DNA of 64,000 nt. It comes from Lonicera japonica (Eukaryota > Streptophyta > Magnoliopsida > Dipsacales > Caprifoliaceae). The translations under genes were made by a program, and so were the position numbers. The stretch covers positions 64,523,650-64,587,649 of the forward strand of contig CM038469.1 in the NCBI GenBank assembly GCA_021464415.1, written 5' to 3'. This document shows, piece after piece, positions 1-9,835 of this stretch. The notes beneath the pieces are model-generated. The model worked only from the letters and a program-made list of their open reading frames with translations, had not been told where the DNA came from and searched no databases. The first letter of the stretch is position 1, and each line of letters opens with the position of its first letter.

Positions 1-333
1 CTCATCTTAACCACACACAGGTAAGGTGTTTTCTTTCCTTCTTCCTTTTGAAGGAAAAGCTAATTAATGATGCCAAAAAGAAAAGGGATTTGTTTTCTTT
101 GCTAAGGGGATGGATTTTTATATCTTTTTTATTTCATTTGATCTAAATAAACAAGTAAGGGTAAAATTGTCATATTAAAAAAATCAGTTTTCAAATGTAT
201 TATATTTAAACAAACAATATTTTTTCAGACACAGTTTTCAGAAGTAAACAAACAGTTTTTTCAATTTCAGTTTTCAGTTTCAATTTCAGTTTTCAGTTTC
301 AGTTTTCAAATGTTTTATCAAATGCCACCTTAG
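1..333. repeat. End of a non-autonomous transposon-like repeat
   Basis: There is no coding sequence here. Positions 235-310 are a run of TTTTCAG/TTTCAATTTCAG units, and the segment closes with TTTATCAAATGCCACCTTA near 333. Its reverse complement begins AAGGTGGCATTTGATAAA, which resembles the edges of the repeat around the CCT6 fragment (AAGGTTGCGTTTGATG near 20048 and the mirror form near 24180). I infer the right end of a MITE-like element whose left end is eroded or outside the window. Confidence 0.35.
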
Positions 334-1385
334 ATTTAAATTCTAGGATTCAAGATTTTTCAGTTATCTCTAACGAGATATATTCCTCTTGAGAGAAACA
401 TAAAATTAAAGAATTTAAAATGGGAACTATTACATTTAAATTGAAGTTCTTAATTTTTTAATGTTACAATACACGACAAAGTGAATATGATACGTCATAT
501 ACCCAAATTAAGTACGATGAGCATCAATTGATGAGTCACACGTTTATATATAGTGAGTTCAAATCTGGTACGAACCAGTTTGTATGCACTGTGACTTTTA
601 ATGACAGTTTTATATTGCTAAAATATTTGGGAGATATTTTTAGCGACAAAAAATTGTCGCTAAAGGTTCAATCTGCACGGACTAATCTGCACCAGATTCT
701 TGCTATATATATAGTAATGGAAGAACCAAAAAATGTCAGTTTCTATTGTAATAATTACATTAATATGTATTTGAATTTATTTGATGTTACTTTAAACTTA
801 TCAGAGTGACACATTAAAATATAGTTGTTAAAAAATATAAACACATCATGCAAAACAATTTTGCATTAATTTTTTTGGATTGCAAAGTTAAGTTTGCACA
901 AAATACAAATTTTGTCAAAACCTTCATTTTAAAACACAATTGATAAACAAGTCCTTATTTCAAAAAACAAAAGATTAAAAAGCAGGTCCTTATTTCAAAA
1001 ATATATTATTTCATACAATGTTTTTAAAAAACGTTGTCACATTAGATCTTTTGCTCCATTTCTAGTTTATTATTTTATTTGGATATTAAAGACATTTGAG
1101 TAAATTAAATTTATTTTAACTAAAACCTAATATATATATATATATATGCGTGTATTTTTGGCCGCTGAAATTTTAGATTTTTGGTTCACTTATTTTTTAA
1201 TTGAATTCTTTGATAAAATTTTGGGGAGTTGATCTAATCATGGAGATCATCACGCCAAATTTTATTAGAAAATCCAACCATTTATCTCACAAAAAGGAAA
1301 ATTTGTTCTTTTACTAATATAATAAAAAAGAGGAAATATTGTCTACAACATTATTGATTAATTATATGTATATATATACACTATG
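334..1385. other. AT-rich spacer with a short palindrome
   Basis: No gene is supported. A short ORF at 528-809 starts at TTG and has no recognisable content. At 639-664 TTTAGCGAC and GTCGCTAAA form a 9-bp-arm palindrome with an 8-base loop. This GTCGCTAA pattern is common inside the ends of plant CACTA elements and recurs at 4537-4564 and near 5190. A TA microsatellite lies at about 1129-1147. Confidence 0.5.
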
Positions 1386-1387
1386 GA

Positions 1388-1510
1388 ATTGACCACTTAG
1401 TTAGTGGAAGTGCCCACATGGAGCCGGAAGATTCTGCGTTCGAATCTCATTTCAAGTAGGAAGCGATATTTTTCTTTGTTATTGTAATTTAATAAACAAA
1501 CTTTAGACTT
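1388..1510 (+). mobile_element. Probable old tRNA-derived SINE
   Basis: CTTAGTTAGTGGA near 1397-1409 resembles a pol III A box. GCGTTCGAATCT at 1437-1448 resembles a B box (T-loop). The spacing fits a tRNA-like head, but the segment cannot fold as an acceptor-complete tRNA. An AT-rich tail follows. I see no clean target-site duplication, so it is old or misjudged. Confidence 0.4.
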
Positions 1511-1690
1511 TTTGTAAAAAAAGAATGAAAAAATCTTGTAGACATTCATGTATCTTGAAATTAAATGGTATTAGCATGCTCTAGTAACCAAGAATCCTAC
1601 GCTTCATACCGAAATGAAGATATATGCTTCGATATGATCACCACTCACCGCTAGTATATTAATTTACTTTTACATATTTGCTGACCTGTC

Positions 1691-1860
1691 AATTTATTTT
1701 CCTACGTGGCTGGACCACATGTGCAACATCTCAATAGCATTGGGTGTCATTCACACCCTTCATCAATCAACCCACACTTCTCTCTAGCGAGTTCTTGTGC
1801 CAAAACGAGCAGCTAGAATATCTTCTCCCGGCCAATTCTCACCTTTATATATATAAATTA
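1691..1860 (+). promoter_or_regulatory. Conserved promoter of small Asp/Tyr gene 1
   Basis: CCTACGTGGCTGGACCAC (from 1701) holds the ABRE-type core TACGTGGC at 1703-1710. CTGACCTGT lies just upstream and CTCACCTTTATATATATA, a TATA box, lies near 1839-1856. The same string of motifs occurs in the same order before the other two copies at 5727-5734 and (reverse strand) 9798-9805. ABREs are known to bind abscisic-acid-responsive bZIP factors; control by ABA or seed drying is inference. The RY core CATGCA of the other copies is here changed to CATTCA. Confidence 0.6.
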
Positions 1861-2008
1861 AGTACAATACCGCTTTGTATAATTCCAATTCAGACTCACC
1901 CCTCACCAAAAAAACCAACAAAACCCCTGGTTTTATAGTTCTTCCCCCCAAATAAGCCCTATACACGTTTTCTTTTCATTCCAAGCCGGAATTAATTTTC
2001 CCGAGAAA

Positions 2009-2212
2009 ATGTCTATCGTCTCTAAGACAATTGGTTCATGGTGGAAGAGGCATGCCGATAGTGATGGAGATTACGATTATGCCCCTGCAGCATGTATAGA
2101 GGCAGACGGGGATGATGATGATGATGACGGAGATTATGATTACGCCCCTGCAGCATCCTTGGAAGGCGATGACGATGATGATGGTGACTATGATTACGCT
2201 CCAGCTGCATGA
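2009..2212 (+). CDS. Small Asp/Tyr-rich repeat protein, copy 1
   Basis: A 67-residue intronless reading frame of unrecognised family. It has a basic, tryptophan-containing head (MSIVSKTIGSWWKRHAD, residues 1-17) and then three near-identical DYDYAPAA motifs at about residues 21-28, 42-49 and 60-67. The last is the exact C-terminus. The linkers are CIEADG plus six Asp and SLEG plus five Asp. About 20 of 67 residues are Asp. There is no signal peptide, no membrane segment and a single Cys. The same head, repeat number and C-terminus recur in two nearby genes, and promoter and leader are conserved too, so I take this as a real gene. The ATG at 2009 is favoured because all three copies start at the same residue after a similar leader. 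Possible roles: a multi-core peptide precursor, or an acidic disordered protein. Neither is shown. Confidence 0.75.
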   Translation: MSIVSKTIGSWWKRHADSDGDYDYAPAACIEADGDDDDDDGDYDYAPAASLEGDDDDDGDYDYAPAA

Positions 2213-4029
2213 GTACTATGTCATATTTTAATAGTCACAAGTGGAGTAATAGTATAGTATCATATTTTGAATAATGTTGTGTGACTCATCGAGGGCAGGG
2301 TGAGAAGAAATAAAAAAGATAGAGACGTTGGTGGGTTCTAACCCTAATCATGGAGGTCAATTTTGTAGGTTATTATAAGATTTAAGGGTCCCCCCCCATA
2401 TATATATAATATGAATTAGTCAATGGGCTCTTGAATCTTGATGTATGTTTAAAGCACAAGTTTAATTATTTAAGCGCATGGGTCTGGAGAATCAGCCAAG
2501 ATATGTGTGTGTTTATATATTTAATAGCAAATGGAATATTGTTGGTGGTTTCTAACGCTAATCATGGAGGCCAATTTTTGTAGTTTATAATAAGATTTAA
2601 AGTTTTCTAGCTATCTTATATATATATAAAACTAGGCTCTATATAAAGAGGGATTCTCTCTTTTTAATAAGAATTGAAGGGATGCCCATTTGAATGGGTA
2701 CATAAATGAATGAATTTGTAGAAATGATATGTATAGTGAGAATCACCTCTACCTAAATTCATATAAAACTTGAACCTATATATAAGTGGGTAAACCCGAA
2801 AAGTTGACATATATGTGTATTCAGCAGTTGAATTTTTTTTATGATCATCACTTCAATCACTTCTATGTTGAATTTTAATTTTTTATATCATTTATTTACC
2901 TTTTTAAATAAATAACCCTTTTTTTATTAAAGGAAGGGATATATATATATATATATATACACGCATATATAATTGGTCAAAGAGGCGGCTATTGCCGTTT
3001 AAGGAACAAGTTTAATTATTTAATTGCATGGTTTATCAGACGAGATATGAGTGACATAATAAGTCAATATATTTAATACTAGCACATTAATGTGCCTTGT
3101 AACGTTTCGTCGTATCCATTATACATGTTGGTTTTCATGAGAATGTTTTGTTGACTGCTGCTAGAATTATGTAATATTAATAGTGGTGTTTTTAATTTTA
3201 TATATCTCAAATTAGTAGTTTAAATTTATTTATTTATTTTAACACAATTATTTTATCACATGTTGTAATCTTGAACATTGATTTTATTGAAATTACTATT
3301 TTGCTAAAGGATACTAAAATCAAATTACAAATATATATCAATTTAAGGCGATTAATTTAGTAAAATCATACTCATTTTAAATTATGAGCCACAATTGAGT
3401 AAAAAGAGAATAGTTTTGTTGGCATGAGACTAACTCAATCACCCTAGTATTCACCGGGGTTAAGGTAAAGAGAAGATAACGCGCAATGGTGATATTCTTA
3501 TCCCCCTTATCCACCATTACACCAATGGAACAAATATGACAATTAGAAGTCACAAAAAAAATTCCTTTACATCTCAGAATAATGGTTCTATTTCTTTGTA
3601 TATAATCAATGACCTTATTTTACAATTGTAGTAAATCAGTTGTATTGTATACAATAGATTTGCTTAATATTGTATGTTTCTCGAAAAATGAGAACTTTAA
3701 AATAATATTCTTTTTAATTTGAGACCGAAAAACTATAACAAAATGAGCCATAAAAGGGTGAAAAAATGACTATTAGCATTACAAATGTATTAATATATAT
3801 AAGAAATGATTGTTCGAAAAGAGAAAAATTAATAAAGAGTTTAAAAACATACATATATATATATTACATAAATAAGAGTATCACTATGAGGATAATTTAA
3901 TTGGTGAATACAATAAAAAATATGGAGTTCACTATAACTATTTTATTATTATTTTATTATATCCACCAATTAAATGTAAATGTCCCTCTTTAAAAAAGTG
4001 TCAACAAATTCCTGCTCAATGGCAATTAG
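2213..4029. repeat. 3' flank repeats of the small-gene family, then spacer
   Basis: The stretch 2330-2385 (TCTAACCCTAATCATGGAGG, then a TTTTGTAGGTTAT core) is repeated at 2544-2600. Related sequence follows small gene 2 near 6330-6385 and small gene 3 (reverse strand) near 9190-9230. A second shared block, AAGCACAAGTTTAATTATTT near 2453, recurs at about 3006. These are family 3' flanks without extra coding units. The remainder is AT-rich with a TA microsatellite at about 2939-2961, and I see no gene in it. Confidence 0.5.
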
Positions 4030-4050
4030 CATTCTAAGTCAATCTTCTTA

Positions 4051-4187
4051 ATTTTAAATTAAGGGAGGTCTAAGTCTCTCCCTTAATCCTATAAATAAAG
4101 GAAAACCCCTCACCCAACCCCATGAGTCGAACCCTTGACCTCAAGACAAGGGTGGAGGTTGCTTACCACTGGGCCAACCCCTCTCCT
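4051..4187 (-). mobile_element. SINE with perfect target-site duplication
   Basis: Read on the minus strand, the insert begins GAGGAGAGGGGTTGGCCCAG, carries an A box (GGCCCAGTGGTAAGC) and a B box (GGGTTCGACTC), and ends in an AT-rich tail. A 21-bp direct repeat flanks it exactly (4030-4050 and 4188-4208, beginning CATTCTAAGTC). That is the signature of LINE-mediated retroposition. The perfect duplication suggests a fairly recent insertion. The length of 137 bp is short for a plant SINE. Confidence 0.85.
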
Positions 4188-4208
4188 CATTCTAAGTCAA
4201 TCTTCTTA

Positions 4209-5690
4209 TAACACTCCAATTTGATCTTCTGTGGTAGTTCTTTTTTAAGGACACTTCACTTACATTTTTAATGAATTTTAAAGTGTTAGAGGACTTAATA
4301 TCACTTAAAAATGTCAATGGTAGCACCTCTAAAAATCAATAATAGTATAATCTATTTTGTTAAAAAAAAAAGGTTCATGTCAGAAAAGCAAGACCATTTG
4401 ATTACATAAACAATTAAAGTCAATCTAGTTTTTTTATATATTTTTTGGACTGAACTCAATCTAGTTCAAAAAGCGATTTATACGTCTCAAATTTAAAGTC
4501 AAGTATATTTTTAAAAAATAAAAAATGTTCTTAAATAACGACGAAACAAAAAAATCGTCGCTAAATATATGTAACCAGGTCAACAGCATTTCGCGCCATG
4601 TCATTTCAATAATAAGTCCATAATTAGGAGCCAGCACATGCTGACGCGTTGACTTCCTCGTCGCGTAATAAATTTGACGGGAAGACAATATTCTTAAAAA
4701 ATGAAAATAACTAAAATAAAATATAAAAGCAACGTGATAATTTGATTAAAAAAGCAAACCAACAAATATTCCTAAATCTGATCTCCCTTCACCGCTTCCC
4801 TTTAGAAACCCTAGCGGTTATGCATTTCACCATTCATCTCATCCATCAGATTGTTGTAATCTACTTACAATCAATTGATTACTGCATGCCTTATGTCCAA
4901 ATCGAGATCGACAATTAATTACTTGAGGCATTGATAAGATCTACAACGAAGCTCTTCGTGTCCAAGTCGAGCTAGATCTACAATTGATTACTTCTTATTC
5001 TTCTTCAATTTATATCCCAAAAATTCTCAGCATCTTCGAAATCAATTACAATTTCGTAGTTCATTTATAAGTGGATTTACCTATGAAATTTCTTTTGTCA
5101 AAAAAAACATTCTTACAACACACTTTTAACGATAGAATGCCGTCGAAATATTTCTCCAGAAGTCCATTGGAACAAAAACTACCTTTTTAGCGACATTTTT
5201 TTTCATCACTCAAAGGGTCATTTTTTGGTATATGGTATCGGAGTTCATGTTTTGTAAGTTCTCGTATTTAAATCCTCCCATTTGCTTTGTTTTCCTCTTT
5301 GTGTTTTCGCAATATGCACTTTTGTTGTTTGTGCATGAATTATACTTTGATTTGATTTATCTCTCCATGTACAAAGGAGTTGCATTATATGTGAGAGGGA
5401 GTGATGAAAGGTATAATATAAAATGTTGGTCCACTAAATAACAAATTTAAAATTTTGGAACAAATGACTCCCAACAGAAAGCCATTACATTTGAAAATTG
5501 CTTAACTTTACCTTTTAGAGTTTTCATTGTTATCACAATTCAACCATGCACAAATTATAAAAATTAGGGGGGGGAGGAAGCCATATACTTTATCTTCCTG
5601 ACCCACCCATATATATACACATCCAAAAATATGCTTCACCACTCTCTTCTTGTTATTTACTTGTATCTATATACCTATATAGTGACACAT
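4209..5690. other. Spacer with CACTA-like terminal motifs
   Basis: No intact gene. AACGACGA...TCGTCGCT (4537-4564) and TTTAGCGACATTTT near 5188 resemble the subterminal GTCGCTAA motifs of CACTA elements, and may bound a non-autonomous element of about 650 bp. I could not find the CACTA termini themselves. AAACCCTAGCGGTT near 4806 looks like a plant 5' leader, but no reading frame follows. Confidence 0.35.
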
Positions 5691-5703
5691 ATACCAAGTG
5701 CAT

Positions 5704-5870
5704 GCTGACTTGTAACTTCATTATCCTACGTGGCTGGACCACCTGAACCATTTGTCGCAGGCATTGGGTCATGCACGCACTTGACCCATCAATCCACACT
5801 TATCTTGTGGCTGACTTGTGTCAAAACAAGCCTTACACCTTCTCTCACCTTTATAACCCTTTATATATGG
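5704..5870 (+). promoter_or_regulatory. Conserved promoter of small Asp/Tyr gene 2
   Basis: GCTGACTTGT (5704) precedes the ABRE core TACGTGGC (5727-5734) within CCTACGTGGCTGGACCAC. The RY-like hexamer CATGCA is at 5770-5775 within GCATTGGGTCATGCAC. A TATA box lies in CTCACCTTTATAACCC...TTTATATATGG (about 5842-5868). ABRE plus RY elements together are typical of seed-maturation promoters read by ABI3/FUS3-type and bZIP factors. This use here is inferred from motif identity only. Confidence 0.6.
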
Positions 5871-6024
5871 CCCCTCTCTATCTCCAAATATTCATACTCC
5901 ACGCAAGAAGAAGAAAAAAAAAAGCTAATTTTTCATCTTCAACCCTCTCAAGAAAACTCTAATCCCAAATTTTCATCTTTACATTTTCTTTTCTATATAT
6001 CCCGGCCCGAAATTCTCGAACAAA

Positions 6025-6240
6025 ATGTCTATTGTTTCTAAGACAATTGGGGCGTGGTGGAAGAGCAATGCCGATGGTGACGATGATGGTGATGGAGATT
6101 ATGATTATGCCCCTGCAGCATGTATAGAAGCAGATGGTGACTATGATAATGGAGATTCTGATTATGCTCCTGCAGCGTCCTTGGAGAGCGATGATGATGA
6201 TGATGATGATGGTGGATATGATTACGCTCCGGCTGCATAA
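6025..6240 (+). CDS. Small Asp/Tyr-rich repeat protein, copy 2
   Basis: A 71-residue intronless frame, paralogous to the genes at 2009 and 9345. The head is MSIVSKTIGAWWKSNADG. Motif one is GDYDYAPAA, motif two is the variant DSDYAPAA, and motif three is GYDYAPAA at the very C-terminus. CIEADG and SLES linkers separate them, with a seven-Asp run before the last motif. Substitutions in the linkers, with the APAA ends and the motif number kept, suggest the motif is the constrained part. No signal peptide is visible. The leader just before the ATG (CCCGGCCCGAAATTCTCGAA) resembles those of the other copies. Function unknown. Confidence 0.75.
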   Translation: MSIVSKTIGAWWKSNADGDDDGDGDYDYAPAACIEADGDYDNGDSDYAPAASLESDDDDDDDGGYDYAPAA

Positions 6241-6603
6241 GTTCATTACATATTGTATTAGTTATACTATTACTTAATTTCATGATATATAGTACGAGTC
6301 TATTTAATTAGGAACCTTAGCTTATATACAGCCCTAATCATTAACCGCAAATTTTGTAGGTTATGCTAAGATCGATTTAAGGATAAATATATTTAATATA
6401 GTCAAAGAGTTCTTCATGTTGAAACACAAGTTTATTATGGTGGCTTAACTATATAAGTGTTTTCTTCATTAAGTTATGGTATTTGATAATATGTATGTAT
6501 TTAGCTTATGTTACGTACTGATGATAATGATAGATGATGGTTGTTAGTTATTCTGTTTTCAATTGTAAATTAAATAGAGATTTTCTTTTCTTATAACAAT
6601 GGA
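6241..6603. other. 3' flank of small gene 2
   Basis: CCCTAATCATTAACC and AAATTTTGTAGGTTATG (about 6332-6366) match the 3' flanks of the other two small genes, so the duplicated unit extends at least 150 bases past the stop. Beyond that the sequence is AT-rich, with no further gene. Confidence 0.5.
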
Positions 6604-6985
6604 GGAGATTTTGGCACGCCAAAAATACTTGGTGACACTCTCATTTTCATCGGGTCCTTCACAGCTGAGTAAGGTTTCTGTTACTCGATTATTGAGGGCC
6701 GAGTATAAGTCTATATACTATGTCTTTGACAATCGAGTAAAGTATTGGCACGCCAAAAATACTTGGTGACACTCCCTCTTTCATCGGGTCCTTCACAGCT
6801 GAGTAAGGTTTCTGTTACTCGGTTATTGAGGGCCGAGTATAAGTCTATATACTATGTCTTTGACAATCAAGTAAAGTATTATCAAATTTATATTCAGTTC
6901 TTCATAACATATACCTTACTCGGTTGCTAATTATCGAATGAAAAGTGGGAGTATTTTCAAGAGATATTGGGGTGCCAATATCTCC
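6604..6985. mobile_element. MITE-like element with an internal tandem duplication
   Basis: GGAGATTTTGGCACGCC (6604-6620) and, on the other strand, GGAGATATTGGCACCCC (from 6985 back to 6969) match at 15 of 17 positions and form terminal inverted repeats. Inside, a 134-bp unit is tandemly repeated (6611-6744 and 6745-6878) with only a few differences, duplicating the left terminus as well. No convincing target-site duplication is seen, and the superfamily is not assigned. Confidence 0.55.
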
Positions 6986-8596
6986 AGCCTATAATAAGGG
7001 GGAAAATATACAAACGAGACGGAAACAAAGATATTTTAATTTTAATGTGGCATACTCTTTTGTTAGCCTAATCTATGAGTTTGACTTTAGGGCTATATAC
7101 CTGTGAGAAAAAAAATGTTAAGGACCAATGTGAGAAAGCTGCAGCATGCTCGTGCCACACGTACATGTCAACTCCATCCAAAAAATTAATGGGAGATTCA
7201 CTTTTAAATGAGTCTGAGATGACGCAATCTAAACTTGAAAAAAAAAAAAAAAGGTAGTTTTACAGACCAACATGAAAATCGAACTTTAGAGATCAAAAAA
7301 TGTTAATTATCCAAATTTTCATCACCATCATACTAGTTCTGACCCTAAGTCTCATGTACCCTTTCTACATCCTTGCTTTACTTGATTTAATCGTAATCAA
7401 GTTTGAGCTATTCGAACTCAATTTACCCACTTCCTTCGAATTTAGGCAATTCCAGCGGTCCCACTTCCTTTATTGACGTATTCAACCATTTTAAATCAAA
7501 ACACATTCTTTCTTTCTTTCTTTCTCTCTCTAGCTAGCCAGCCCGGCCCGTTCTCTCTCTCACACTTTTCTCTCACTTCTTCTTTTCTCCTCTCTCTCAC
7601 AAATCACTCAACATTTTACAAACTTGTATTAAAATTCTTGATCACACTTTTGCGATTGGAAATCGTATCCGGAATTCCAGATACAAATTCATGTTGTAAT
7701 TTGTCTTTTTCTTTTGTTTCAATACTTAACCCCAAATTTCGATTTGGTTTTTTTTTTCCTTTCTAGATTTCTATGCTTTGTTTAATACCGGAGTTGATTT
7801 CAACAAGATAAATTTGCAAGCTTTGTTCTAATTTTTTTTATCAATATCTGAATGTAAGACCACCTCGGTAATGTGAGACTAGAAATCTAGGGCTAAATAT
7901 TGACACATTCAACCATTTGTTTTGTTGTGGTATCCGAGTTATTTCTCGCGCATCTCGACTAATTCTCCATCATAGAATATGATCTAAACTTTTACTTACC
8001 AACTTAGGTAGTACGTATAAGATTTTGCGATGGCTTTACTCTGTACTAATTAATTTTGTCTCTGATGCATTCATCCCTTCAAATTAATTTCAGAGGTTTC
8101 AAATTCAACGACCAAATAAACTTCTCACATAGTTGAATCCCCATCGAGAAAGCAAAGCCTTAATTTGCAATAATCATTGTTAAACTGTGCGCAACCTTGC
8201 AACCTTGAGTTTAAACAACTTAGAACCTTGTTCCTCATCCGGCTAGTTCGTATCTTTAGTTGATCATGTTTTCAAACCTTGACCACTGATGCTAGAGGAT
8301 CACCAAAATGATTTCTTTCATTTTTCTTTATATTAGATATATACTCTCTTTCCTAAATCTTCGACCCCAAATTTTTAACAAAAAAAATAGTTCCTTTTCT
8401 TTACATGTACCCAAATCTTCGGTCATCCATGCAACCATTTTGTATCTCTAAATGTTTGTTGCCTGCGCTGAAAAAGCTAGTATGTTATTTTATTTTATTT
8501 TATTTTCAGAACATGAAATTATCAATATATATATTAATTAAAATAATACAAGAATTTCTTACAAAATTGAAGTTTATAAATACACTTAATTAGCAA
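6986..8596. other. Spacer with pyrimidine-rich leader-like stretch
   Basis: Positions 7483-7610 are a CT-rich run (TTTCTTTC and CTCTCT repeats) that looks like a plant 5' untranslated leader, but nothing downstream codes for a recognisable protein. The open frame over 7473-7766 is low complexity. An A14 run lies near 7239. No gene is supported. Confidence 0.4.
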
Positions 8597-8659
8597 GGCT
8601 CAGTTTGATAATTAGATGAAAAATAAGTAACTTATTTCATCTTGTTAACAGACGGAGCC
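8597..8659. mobile_element. Tiny foldback MITE
   Basis: The 63-bp segment is almost wholly an inverted repeat. It starts GGCTCAGTTTGAT and ends ACAGACGGAGCC, with arms meeting at AAATAAGTAACTTATTT. The ends resemble those of the larger element at 49947-50211 (GGCTCCGTTTGATT), so it may be a deletion derivative of that family. Confidence 0.5.
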
Positions 8660-9248
8660 TTAAAATGAAAAGTGTTGTCTGTAGTCTCCCTTTGCTCTAA
8701 AATTAATATATTAGCCAAAATCTAACTCCTCTGTATGAAAATAGAATCCTGGCTAGGTTTTGAAAGTGGCAATTTGATTATATTGGTGTAGTTTGTGCAT
8801 GATGTCTTACTCGTTAAATAATACTCGTACTATAAAGTCAACCCGCCAAAATTATAATAAAAATAAAATGTGTCGTCTAATATAAAATATACAATAAACA
8901 AATTAAAAGAACAATATCTTTGTCTCCTGTATCATTTTGTGCATGCATATGATCCTCTTATAATAAGGAAAAAAAATATCTGCTTAATTTATAATTGAAA
9001 AACAGAATAATTTACGACCATCATCTGTCATTATCATCAATATATATATATATAAACATAAGCCACGCTAAATATCATTAATTCCATAGCTTAAAAAAAC
9101 AATTATATAGTTAGACCTGCCATAATAAACTTGTGCACCAACATGATCGAAGACCTCTTTGACTATATAATATATTATGTAATTAACCTTAAGTCTTATC
9201 ATAACCTACAAAATTTGGGGTTAATGATTAGCTAGTGCTACAATCCAC

Positions 9249-9292
<44 letters not shown>

Positions 9293-9344
9293 CTAAATAG
9301 ACACTCGAAAGTAATTACAGTACAACTTATACATTGTAATGAAT
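8660..9344. other. AT-rich spacer, 3' flank of small gene 3 and AT microsatellite
   Basis: Nothing codes here. About 9190-9230 is the reverse complement of the family's 3' flank (the TAACCTACAAAATTTGGGG region). A pure AT dinucleotide run spans roughly 9251-9288, directly beyond the 3' end of the small gene at 9345. Confidence 0.6.
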
Positions 9345-9560
9345 TCAAGCAGCAGGAGCATAATCATATCCACCATCATCGTATTTGTCGCCCTCTAAGG
9401 ATGCTGCAGGGGCATAATCGTAATCTCCATCATCATCATCGTCGCCATCTGCTTCTACACATGCTGCAGGGGCATAATCGTAATCTCCATCATCATCATC
9501 ATCATCACCATCGGCATGCCTCCACCACCACGCCTCGATCGTCTTAGAAACGATAGACAT
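9345..9560 (-). CDS. Small Asp/Tyr-rich repeat protein, copy 3 (inverted)
   Basis: A 71-residue intronless frame on the minus strand, opposite in orientation to copies 1 and 2. I start it at the ATG at 9560-9558, which aligns with the other copies. A longer in-frame extension upstream runs into leader sequence that is non-coding in the paralogues. The head is MSIVSKTIEAWWWRHADG. Motifs are GDYDYAPAA twice, then GYDYAPAA as the C-terminus, with CVEADG and SLEGDKYDDG linkers. Differences are G to E at residue 9, K to W at residue 13, I to V in the first linker and an extra Tyr before the last motif. Function unknown. Confidence 0.75.
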   Translation of the reverse strand: MSIVSKTIEAWWWRHADGDDDDDDGDYDYAPAACVEADGDDDDDGDYDYAPAASLEGDKYDDGGYDYAPAA

Positions 9561-9649
9561 TTTCCCGGAAAATTTTGGTCCGGGATAGAAAAGAAAATGT
9601 GAAACAAGAGGGGGGGGTCGGGGCGGGGTTTTCGCTGTGTGTGGTTTGG

Positions 9650-9835
9650 GTTGAGTTTGAATATTAAGAGTTAGAGGGCCATCTATATATACGGTTATAA
9701 AGGTGAGAAGGTGTTGGGCTTGTTTTGACACGAGGTAGCCATGTGGGTTGACGGGTCAAGTGTGTGCATGACGCAATGCTAGTCACACGTGGCTCCAGCC
9801 ACGTAGGATAATCAAAACATGTCAGCAAAGCACAT
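9650..9835 (-). promoter_or_regulatory. Conserved promoter of small Asp/Tyr gene 3
   Basis: On the minus strand this repeats the organisation of the other two: GCTGACATGT (near 9827), the ABRE core TACGTGGC (9805-9798), then a second ACGT element GCCACGTGT (9794-9786, G-box-like). The RY-like CATGCA follows at 9770-9765. CTCACCTTTATAACCG and a TATATATAG box lie near 9703-9680. It is closer to the copy 2 promoter than to copy 1. The paired ACGT boxes suggest the strongest bZIP binding of the three, but this is inference. Confidence 0.6.

Noticed and set aside
528..809. A 93-codon open frame
   Set aside because: The start is TTG, the composition is AT-driven and no family resemblance is seen.
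1388..1460. tRNA-like A and B boxes that might mark a tRNA gene
   Set aside because: No 7-bp acceptor stem or anticodon arm can be formed; it fits a SINE head better. The same holds for the boxes at 4120-4187, which lie in a SINE with target duplication.
2022..2210. His-rich minus-strand frames opposite the small Asp/Tyr genes (also at 6038-6283 and on the plus strand at 9287-9547)
   Set aside because: They are the reverse complement of GAT/GAC Asp codons. The plus-sense frames have a conserved head, motif and end across three paralogues; the His frames do not share a start or end.
7473..7766. A CT-rich open frame of 97 codons
   Set aside because: Low-complexity Ser/Leu/Phe content created by TTTC/CTCT repeats; it may be a leader, but not a protein.
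9345..9731. A 128-residue version of small gene 3 starting far upstream
   Set aside because: The extra N-terminal part translates the leader and TATA region, which is non-coding in the other two copies. The internal ATG at 9560 aligns with theirs.
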